The notes under the pieces were generated by a model. It had not been told where the DNA came from and made no database searches. It saw only the letters and a program-made list of their open reading frames with translations. 64,000 nt of DNA. Origin: Capsicum annuum (taxonomy: Eukaryota > Streptophyta > Magnoliopsida > Solanales > Solanaceae). Location of the stretch: positions 1 through 64,000 of the forward strand of contig NW_025851300.1 in the NCBI RefSeq assembly GCF_002878395.1, in the 5' to 3' direction. Shown here piece by piece: positions 56,420 to 64,000 of this stretch (position 1 is its first letter; each line of letters starts with the position of its first letter). The position numbers were made by a program, and so were the translations under genes.

Positions 56420-56521
56420 TTATTTAAAAGGAGCTCTGTGAGGAATTCCCTTCCTCTTGCGCTTGTGCTTCATCTCAATTGTACCAAGACTAATCTCATT
56501 CTTCCTGCATACAACTTCCAC
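56420..56521 (-). CDS. PLATZ protein, last coding exon
   Basis: The final 33 codons and TAA of a PLATZ-family protein (plant AT-rich sequence- and zinc-binding, a nuclear transcription regulator family). The exon starts after a TTTTGTAG acceptor and reads VEVVCRKNEISLGTIEMKHK, then RKRKGIPHRAPFK, the basic, Pro-containing C-terminus found in many PLATZ proteins. Phase 0 joins the previous exon across a 92-bp intron. No stop or frame error occurs, and splice sites are canonical, unlike every retroelement gene in the window. This suggests it was under selection until recently or still is. Confidence 0.8.
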   Translation of the reverse strand: MEVVCRKNEISLGTIEMKHKRKRKGIPHRAPFK

Positions 56522-56613
56522 CTACAAAATCCATTATAACATATATTATGTACGCAAATTATATGTAAAAATATTTATATTCATTGACAGTGTAAAAGAT
56601 TAATAATATGTAC
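56522..56613 (-). other. Intron between the two PLATZ exons
   Basis: 92-bp AT-rich intron on the minus strand, with donor CAG|GTACAT at 56613 and acceptor TTGTAG at 56522, in phase 0. The length is normal for plants. Confidence 0.75.
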
Positions 56614-56766
56614 CTGGCAGGCAATGCAGCAGAAACGGAATTGGCCAGGGTCATTCAATCTCCTTTTGCAAGTGTAACAAGTTGGATCTCCAGCAATTAG
56701 AGAGCCTGAACCACAATGTGGCAGTGGATTCAACGCGATTACCCATTTCTTATTGCATTTGTATGG
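56614..56766 (-). CDS. PLATZ protein, central zinc-binding exon
   Basis: A 153-bp exon (51 codons, phase 0 at both ends) after a TATGTGCAG acceptor. It reads [20 protein letters not shown], then [20 protein letters not shown] and CCIACQ. The CxxC...(F)CCIACQ arrangement is the second zinc-binding region of PLATZ proteins, and NPLPH is a familiar landmark. Family members are usually about 200-260 residues with an N-terminal B-box-like domain coded by upstream exons. No such exon is visible between here and the copia fragment at 57655, so the gene is partial in view: either 5' exons lie beyond the inserted elements or they are lost. The apparent ATG at 56772 is in the intron. Confidence 0.85.
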
Positions 56767-57654
56767 CTGCACATAAGAAATAAGATCTCTCTTATAACTA
56801 ACATCGATGTCATATAGATACCAATTATGTACAAAAACAACAAAAAATTATAAATTGTTGCTACTACTAACTAGTCTTTGTTATAAGGCTATGCATACAT
56901 GTGTGAAATAATCAATCTTGGTGCATCCGGTCTAAACCATTGTGCACATCTATCTATTAGAGAACAACTTCAGACATACAATATTTGAAGTTAAGTTTTT
57001 TCAAGCTTAACATCAAACGAAAATGTATGAAGTTAGATATGATTGAAGTTAAGACAATTTTTTCTAAAGTCCAAATAAAAACAACTAAATTTCAGTCATA
57101 TGTGTACGAACTTCAGGTAAAATGACACAATCATCCATATATAGCTTAAGTTCTGACAAAGGACTAAACTTCAGCCATTTCGTTCAAGCTCAACTTCAGA
57201 CAAGTGGGTGGACTTATAATTTTTTTACACACAATATAACTTAAATAGTGATTTCATGATCGAATATTTATGCACTTCGACCCACTATTAGAGTTCATAT
57301 ATTATTTTTCCTTTTCAACAATCAATATGAAATTCTAATCATACATTCAATAAAAACTAGTGTTAACAAATTAAGAAGTTCAAATTATCAAAGTTTAATT
57401 AAATCAAAAGAGTAAAATATGTCAAGCTTAAAACATATAAAGGTGGAATATATGTGCCAAAATTTTTGAAGAGAAGTCTAATTTAGATCAGTACTCTTTA
57501 TCATGTAAAAAAGGAGGGCGGGGGACAAATTTATGAAATTAATAAAGAAAATAAAAATGAAAAGAAAATAGCTGGCAACAAGTTGTCACAGTAAATTTTC
57601 ACAAGAAGTGGTTATAACAAGTTTCATTAACAAGATACAAAATTAAGTTCCAAC
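56767..57654. other. Sequence upstream of PLATZ exons; CTTCAG repeats
   Basis: Intron or spacer on the minus strand side. No PLATZ B-box exon found. AACTTCAG recurs at 56966, 57109, 57168 and 57192, with relatives between, an interspersed degenerate repeat of unknown origin. Confidence 0.45.
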
Positions 57655-59183
57655 CTTGATGACAACAAAGAAGAAGGAGATCAGTCAACATTATTAACGA
57701 CAGTCAAAGAAAAAGATAAGGATATTATAGATTGAGGTATTTTGATAATGGAGCAAGCAATTATATCTATCGATACAAATAAAAGTTTGTAGAGATTAAA
57801 AAATGATAAGAGGTAATGTGTATTTTTTGAGATACCTCAAAAATTTTAAATGTAAGGACAAGTATGTTCCTAATCTCCTATAACAATGGTTCCACAAATT
57901 GATTAACCATGTTTGCCATGTGTCAAAATTTAAAAAATAATAGTTTGGGGTTAGGTAACTTCTTGATAAAGGCCATGATATTTTTAGGAAAAAAAATATG
58001 CATATTTGGCCTAGAAATTCAAATGGCAATTTAATTGTTAAAGTACATATAACGTAGAATAGGTTGTTTTCTTTGAATATTAAGACCACTGACGCAAATT
58101 ATTTGAAGGTTAATATGCAAGATGAATCGTCATATTTGACCATGTGATTTAAGCACTCATATTAATGACAGAAAAAATATGCTACATGAAATTTCTTCAA
58201 TCAACCATCTTAATTAATAGAGTGAAGCTTGACTTCTTAAAAAACATGCAAGGAGGAGCTTTTCTCAAGAGACCATGTCAAGAGAAACCAAGTCACTCTA
58301 TCCTATTCCTAGTGATGCGTGTGTGTTAATCAATTCACCTTATTTTGATAAAAGTAAATACTTCTTACTCTTTATAGATGATTTTCATAGAAAGACTTTG
58401 ATGTATTTTTGAAGCAAAAATGAGAAGCTATTGTTGCATTTAAAATTTTTAATGCATTTATAGAAAAAGAGAAGACTGTGAAATAAAGATTTTAAGGAAT
58501 GGTAGAGGAGGTAAAATAACTTCAAAAAAATTCAATTACTTTTGTCAATCTTATGAAATTCGTCACCCTTTAACGATCCGTACTTTGCCCAATAAAATGG
58601 TGTTTCAAAAAAAAAAAATAGAACAATTCTTAATATGACTAGTTGTATGTTGAAAGCTAAATGTTCTCTAAAAATATTTTTGGTCAAAGATGTTTATTGT
58701 ATAGTTTTTTTGAGTAATAGATCTCTGATAAAAATATTAGAAATCAAACCCTTCAAAAAGCATGAAGGGAGAAAAAGTCAAGTGTTAAACACTTGAGAAT
58801 CTTTGAGAACAACCTATGTTCATGTGTTACATCAAGGGAGAGAGGAACTTGATGATCAAAGCGGCAAGAATGTATTTATTGTCTACGATATAAGTTTAAA
58901 AGACTACAAGTTATACAATGCAAGCAATAATAAAGTGGTGATGTTGAATTTGACGAAAAAGCAACATAGAATTGGAAGGCTCAAGTTAAGAAAGAATATA
59001 TGATTTTCTTTCATACTTTGAAGTTGAAGAAGAATAAAATATCATGACACTTGCACAAGCTGTGACCCCACCTCCTTCTACAACAAATGTTGCATCTCCC
59101 ACTTCTCAAGAAAATTCAAGTGAAAGCCCAATGGAAGAGGGTGAACATCCACGAGTTCTATGATAATATATAAAAGTAATAAT
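57655..59183 (+). mobile_element. Ty1/copia fragment (protease, integrase), left part
   Basis: Degraded Ty1/copia pol on the plus strand. The protease active-site region reads YFDNGASNYIYR (D at 57744-57746; the DTG motif is DNG). Downstream pieces match the linker (LLDKGHDIF near 57973, then NIKT near 58079). The integrase core reads YFLLFIDDFHRKTLMYF (58360-58410). A HVLHQGREELDDQSGKNVFI, VYDISLKDYKLYNASNNKVV frame (58803-59003) is the typical copia stretch between integrase and RT. An EEGEHPRVL piece (59140-59162) leads towards RT. Gag and the 5' LTR are not seen. Interrupted at about 59183 by a solo LTR. Confidence 0.8.
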
Positions 59184-60770
59184 TATAGTGATTTGAAATT
59201 GTGAATTTTTTATTTATGTGTATTGATCATTTTATCCCTTTTCCTAGTTGCTACATATTGATTTTGAGATTTAAAAATAATTTATATGATTTTTAATGTG
59301 ATTAGAAATGATTTGTGCATATTTGTGATTTTTAGAGGTTTGAGAAGTCATATAGTTTACTTCAATCAAAATTCATTATTTTGAGTGTCGGTGGAAATTT
59401 GAAATACACTAACAGATCTGAAATATTGATTTTGAATTAGTAGCAAGGTTTGTTTGATTTTGAGACCTTTATATCTCAGTTTGATCCTTTGTTTGAAAAA
59501 TAGTAAAAAGAGATCTCAGAGGTTAATTTTGTGAAAGTAATATTTTTTAAAAAATTCGACATCTTCATTGATTTTGGAACATCAAAATTAGCCTAGTAGC
59601 ACATATAATTTATTTTTTTTGGTATCAAACGAATTTTAAGGAACCATTCGGAGACGTTCCTCCACTTGAAAAATCTGTTGGTGCAGTATTTTCTGGTGCA
59701 TCAAGTCCTCCTTCAAGATCATATGGACATGTATCGTAATTGTGGGCCTCGATGATGGAATACATCATGATCACATGATGGAGGTACCGCGATCATAATG
59801 GGTTAATTGGTGGAATAAGTCGAGTTGACTTATCTCGATTGCAAGACCCAATTATGCAATCGTGATGACCAATTTAATTGCCCGTCAAACTTTGACAGTC
59901 GCAATCGCAAGGTGGGATCTGCGATCGTGAGATATTGTTCATTGAACATTATGTATGATTTATTTTCACATTTTTCCTTCATTTTTGAATCTCTGAGCTT
60001 CAGATTTGGGCTATTCTTGAGAATTTCTTCACCACTTGAACATGGGTAAGCTCCAAACCTTATTATTACTTTCTATCAATTATATCATCAAAAAGAACTT
60101 TAAATCATAATTTTAAAATGAGAATTTGAAATATTTACCAATAAAGTTTTAAAAGGATTTTTCTTCAATTTGAACCTCGTTTAAAATTCATTTTCACATA
60201 GTTTTTTCATTGCAGAATCCTATAACCTTAGAGAATATGTTTTTAAAACAAAATTCTAATTTTACTCTTTTTATTTTCAAACTCAATTTTCAGACCCGTT
60301 TTGAATCCATCCCAAATATGAGCAATATATTTCTATGCATAAATATAATATTTAAAGGTTGTATTAATTCTGAATTTGTTTGCAATGGAAATACTTCATG
60401 TTGAAGTATCTTAGATTGAAATTTTATCATTTCGAGGTAGGTTATGGCTTAGTAAAACATGCTATGGGTTAAGAAAACTGACTATGGAGTTTACATTTTG
60501 AGATTATTGTTATTGTTATCTGCCCATGTGGGGACTTATACTTTGTTGTTATTGACTCGTGACATCTAATATTATGTGTTTCCTGTGTGGGCGCTTTATT
60601 TGACATCATTGGACTTATATTTACATTTGAATGTGTTATTTGTGCATTTGAATGCTTTTATTCTCGATATGATGTCTGTGAGGGGGCTTAAATGCATTTT
60701 TTTCCTGATAATGCCTAACTAGAGTTGATGATCATGAATTATGGACATACTAATCTAACTTCTGGGCTCA

Positions 60771-60810
<40 letters not shown>

Positions 60811-61783
60811 CATATATATGTTGGATGGATTGGATATCATCATATTGAGTTGATTGTGAACATTAAATCCTCATCCAATACATAAACATACATGAGATAT
60901 TAGTACGTTTGAGAAACATTTTTTTTTTGAAAGAAAATGACACTTTTATGAAAACTCTCTCCATGAACATAAGCCAAGGTGAGTTGATATTGAGATATTA
61001 GATATAGTATATAGATTACGAACTCCCATGGATCCTTCTTAAGATCTGGAAGCTCGATGGTTATATACCAAAAGTAATGCGGCGACTTTCACCATTCATC
61101 ACATCTACATTACGTTGCATTTTATTTTCATACACAACTTTCACGAGTTCTTGATTTGTGTTTAGTTTTAGTAAATTCTTCATGTATATCTGTTTTGATT
61201 TCTTTTTTAATATATAATAAAACTGTTAGTGGAGATGGTGTGAGCTACCATTTGAGATTTTTTTACTTGCAGGTGATCTGCTCATAGTATAATTTTTTTT
61301 ATCTTATTTTCTACTCTTCTTAGTTGATCTATGATACCTATTGAGTAAAAGTGGATCGTACTCATTTCTATTTTATCCTTTAGGTGCAGATTCTAGTACG
61401 AACACTACACGGGGTGGCTGAGTTCATGTGTGAGATAGTTGGTGACTCGAGGTACTGCATACTCTAGGCGTCCAGAGTCATTTTCAGACCTCATCCAATT
61501 TTTATTTATGTCTTTAGTTATTATGGAGGCAAATGGTATATTTCAGACTCAGTTGTACTATTAGATGCTTTCTACTTATGATAATAGATTATGAAATTGG
61601 CTTAATGTATTTCTTTTACACTTTTCTTTTTACCTGTGTTTAAGGGCCTGACTTTATTATAGAAGTCTCTTCATGTTTTATTTTATTGTGATTTTAGAAT
61701 TCTTAACTCTTGAAATTTGGGCTTACTTATCAAGGTAGGGTCGCAATAAGTGCCATCATGAACCTAAATTTTGGGTCATGATA
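59184..61783 (+). mobile_element. Solo LTR related to E2 (about 2600 bp) in copia fragment
   Basis: Aligns loosely with the E2 3' LTR from its start (ATTTTATCCCTTTTCCTAG near 59231 matches 51097) to its end (GGGTCATGATA). It carries a block of GCGAT/ATCGC-type half-sites (59640-59940) not present in the E2 copies and an (AT)n run at 60775-60802. The copia reading resumes right after it. Flanking 5-mers ATAAT and TAAAT are only partly alike, so boundaries are good to a few bases. Confidence 0.78.
60774..60803. repeat. (AT)n microsatellite in solo LTR
   Basis: About 30 bp of AT alternation followed by CACACA and a further short AT run. Confidence 0.9.
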
Positions 61784-61867
61784 TAAATTTTGATTCTTTA
61801 TTATCTCTTTATTGATAGCGATGAAGCTGTTACTGATAAAAGACGGAGACAAGTCATGGAGGATTGA
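61784..61867 (+). mobile_element. Ty1/copia fragment, right part (start of RT region)
   Basis: One frame reads LILYYLFIDSDEAVTDKRRR, then QVMED, the conserved stretch leading into copia RT. This proves that the solo LTR interrupts the copia element. It is cut at 61868 by Athila element E5; the remaining RT would lie beyond E5, outside the window. Confidence 0.78.
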
Positions 61868-63325
61868 TGTGTGCAAAATTGCGAACACATTTGAGGCCTT
61901 TAACTTAGAATAATTGTGAGGCCTTAAGCAAATTTTGTCGTTTTTTTATGTGTTTATGTTAATTTTACAGATTATGCTAAAGGGATAGAGAACCAACAAG
62001 AATGGAGGAAAAGAAGTCGACATCTGAAGGAATCTGAAGAAAGGTATGGCTGACAACATCTGTGACAATGCATCATTCCCATGATAGGCTATTACAGTTG
62101 CCGTCACATGTAACTAGGGAGTTTGAATGAAGTGAATGTTGTGACGACATATGCTGATAAGACGTCAAAAGTGTGACAAGCCATCAGAATCATCCTCAAC
62201 CATAGGCAAAAATTACTGAAATGGAGGAGGAGCTGACGACATTCAAGACATGCCATCAAGATCCTGATAAGCCATCACTGTCGTCGTCAACCCTAGGCAG
62301 CAAAAGCTGAATTTGCAGAGAAGGTGATGACGTCCATGACAGGCAGTCAAAATCATGATAGGCCATCACAATCGTCGTCATCTATTCTGAAGAAAATCTA
62401 AAAGTTTAATTTTATTTCCTTATTTAGGTTTAACTATTTAAAGCCTTGTTTTAGGGTTTTTCTATTATCCATCAATTAATTGACATATCCTACAACGTAT
62501 GACTTTTTCTTCTCTCTCTCTCTCGAAGACAAATATTTTGGTGGTTTGCCTTGTGATTCAATTGAAAGAACACTTTTGATTTCCTTCATTATTGTAAGTT
62601 AATCCTTTCAATTATGAATTTAACTTGTGTACGTATTTCCTGCATCATGAGTAGATAAACACTCTTAACCTGGGTTATAGAATCTAGGGGTAGGTCATGA
62701 TAAGGTGTTGATTAATTACTCAAGGTTTAATAGGTGTTAGGATTTCTTGGTAATTCTGATATTCTAACTTATGTCTATTGGTTGCAAAAAATAGGTGTAC
62801 CTTCTTTGATTTACTTGAGAAAGAAATCATAAATAGTAGGAAGTGAATTATTGACAGGGACTCGGTAAAGCTTCATTTAATAATCAGCATTGTACCAAGT
62901 TTGATTAACCTGAGGTAAAATTTGGGCAGCGAGTTGCGATTCCCTAAGTCCGGGAGGATTAGGAAATTAGATGCTTGAATAGGTAGAAAGATATTCGAGC
63001 ATACTATCGATAGAGATAGCTTGTTATCCTAACCACCGTGAGAACCTTTAGCTATTTGTAGCATCTGTCATATACCATAAACCCTAGTGAACATAATCCC
63101 GATTTTTCATAAAATATTGATTACAAACATTAATCTCAAAGTGACTAACAATTGTCTGAGAAATTTAAATCCCTATTTCAGGAAACAGTAAACGACCAGA
63201 TAATTATTTCATAAACAATTTGAGTTCACATCCTATTCCCTGAGGAATTCGACCCCAACCTAGTTGGGTTTTATATTGACAACGATCGCTTACACCTATT
63301 CAAGAGTGTAGTTTGAGCGTTATCA
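61868..63325 (+). repeat. 5' LTR of E5 (1458 bp)
   Basis: Starts TGTGTGCAAAATTGCG and ends GAGCGTTATCA. The U3 block at about 62050-62390 is made of repeated GATAGGCCATCA/GTCGTCA-type half-sites. The LTR aligns with 40213-41577. Confidence 0.88.
62430..62525 (+). promoter_or_regulatory. Probable core promoter of Athila LTR (E5)
   Basis: TATA-like CTATTTAAAG at 62434-62443, followed about 65 bp later by a CT-rich run CTTCTCTCTCTCTCTCG (62508-62525), a common plant initiation context. The same order is kept in E4a (about 40685 and 40758). Motif-based only. Confidence 0.45.
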
Positions 63326-63329
63326 AAAA

Positions 63330-63347
63330 TGGCGTCGTTGCTGGGGA
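63330..63347 (+). other. Primer-binding site of E5 (tRNA-Asp type)
   Basis: TGGCGTCGTTGCTGGGGA differs from the tRNA-Asp complement TGGCGCCGTTGCCGGGGA by two C-to-T changes, the best-kept PBS in the window. It is four bases from the LTR end. Confidence 0.87.
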
Positions 63348-63497
63348 ATACGGTTGTAAAATGAAAGTTTGTGTGCGTTAATTTGCTATTAGTTAAGTTT
63401 TCTAAATTTACATTCGGTTGTTGTTTTTGTTCAATTGTAGGATATTTATCGGTGACACCAAGCACCACTCAATCCGAAACTCCAGCACATAAGTAGG

Positions 63498-64000
63498 ATG
63501 GCAGAACAGCCGCTGCAGTATGAGTTTAATGATGACAATATGGATGGAGCAGGTGCAATGGGTGCAATCATTCTTCCACCGTTGGCACCTGGAGCAGAGT
63601 TCAATATTACAAGCATGATAATCTAACTCCTTAATCTGAAGGGGTTGTTTGGAGGACTTCCTGGGGATGACCCCAACCTTCATCTGGTAAATTTTGTCAC
63701 CATTTGCACATCTTTTGATAACCCAGGGGTGATCCATAACGCTATCCGGTTGAGGCTGTTCCCGTTGTCTCTTTCTAGGGAGGTAATAACATAGTTAAAT
63801 GAGCTAGATATCGATTCTATAACCAACTAGAGACAGTTAAAAGAGGTGTTCCTAGAATGGTACTTTCCACCCTTCAGAAGGGTACAGCTGAGGGAAGAAA
63901 TCAGTAACTTTAAATAACTCCCAACTGAAGCATTGCATAAAACCTGGGAGAGATTTAAGAAAAATCTTGCACAATGTCCAAACCACAACATGACGGACTT
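63498..64000 (+). pseudogene. Athila-type gag of E5 (partial, several stops)
   Basis: Starts MAEQPLQYEFNDDNMDGAGA at 63498 and reads on as LFGGLPGDDPNLHLVNFVTI, EVFLEWYFPPFRRVQLREEI and LPTEALHKTWERFKKNLAQC to the window end. Compared with E4a about 70 residues after MAEQ are missing (internal deletion joining MAEQ to QYE). Stops in frame: TAA for Gln (near 63624), TAG for Trp (near 63794), TAG for Trp (near 63828), TAA for Gln (near 63916). The Trp at the third stop is the one also lost in E4a, there as TGA. Confidence 0.83.

Larger units (their letters stand above)
61868..64000 (+). mobile_element. Athila element E5 (continues beyond window)
   Basis: 5' LTR (61868-63325), well-kept tRNA-Asp-type PBS and the start of gag, cut by the window end. 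LTR and gag are the same family as E4a. It is inserted in the copia fragment. The TSD cannot be tested because the right end is outside. Confidence 0.87.

Noticed and set aside
56581..56772. 63-codon ORF taken as a complete small gene
   Set aside because: Its ATG and its tail lie in intron sequence; canonical splice sites at 56766 and 56614 define an internal exon of a PLATZ gene.
59179..61788. TSD for the E2-related solo LTR (ATAAT/TAAAT)
   Set aside because: Two mismatches in AT-rich DNA are not convincing; insertion is supported by the copia reading on both sides.

Overview
This window is nuclear DNA from a flowering plant. It is AT-rich and made almost entirely of nested, decayed LTR retrotransposons. 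Plant hallmarks are LTRs bounded by TG..CA, 5-bp target-site duplications (TSDs), primer-binding sites matching plant initiator tRNA-Met (TGGTATCAGAGC type) or tRNA-Asp (TGGCGCCGTTGCC type), chromodomain-type Ty3/gypsy pol genes, Athila-like gag genes, a Ty1/copia fragment, an Au-like SINE, and two exons of a plant-specific PLATZ zinc-binding gene. The repeat types look like a large-genome eudicot, perhaps Solanaceae. That is an impression of style and could not be tested by a search.

Layout. (1) 1-14894: a minus-strand Ty3 element 'H' (RT, protease and gag end at 1-2030; gag start, PBS and 5' LTR at 12457-14894) is split by a plus-strand relative 'E1' (2031-12456, TSD CATAT/CATGT). E1's integrase is itself split by a solo LTR of the same family (8790-11177, TSD ATCTA). 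(2) 14895-15504: about 600 bp of unassigned spacer. (3) 15505-53607: chromodomain-type Ty3 element 'E2' with a 5'-truncated first LTR. Its RNase H is interrupted by the roughly 28-kb insertion 'E3' (21312-49251, TSD TATGG/TATAG). E3 has no recognisable coding sequence and carries a minus-strand solo LTR 'G' (26328-29445, TSD GTGTA), a minus-strand Ty3 element 'F' (29634-36950, TSD AGTGG/AGTAG) and, inside its 3' LTR, the Athila-like non-autonomous element 'E4b' (39932-49080). E4b holds a second Athila element 'E4a' (40213-43486) in its own 5' LTR. This is a nest four levels deep. (4) 53608-57650: the only likely single-copy stretch, with a MITE-like element, an AT microsatellite, an Au-like SINE, and the last two coding exons of a minus-strand PLATZ gene. 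(5) 57655-64000: a Ty1/copia fragment split by a solo LTR related to E2 (59184-61783), then cut by Athila element 'E5' (61868 onward), which runs off the window.

No retroelement coding region is intact. Frameshifts and stops are everywhere; many stops are CAG-to-TAG, CAA-to-TAA or TGG-to-TGA/TAG, and several catalytic aspartates are lost. Three elements carry a deletion that fuses coding sequence straight to the middle of an LTR. The most unusual shared structure is in the U3 part of the LTRs. Five families that look unrelated elsewhere each carry a block of short imperfect palindromes about 70-750 bp from the LTR start, and two of them share the exact 13-mer TGATAAGCTATCA. The PLATZ exons are the only cellular gene supported. 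Its 5' exons are not visible and are either lost or lie beyond the transposon cluster on the right.
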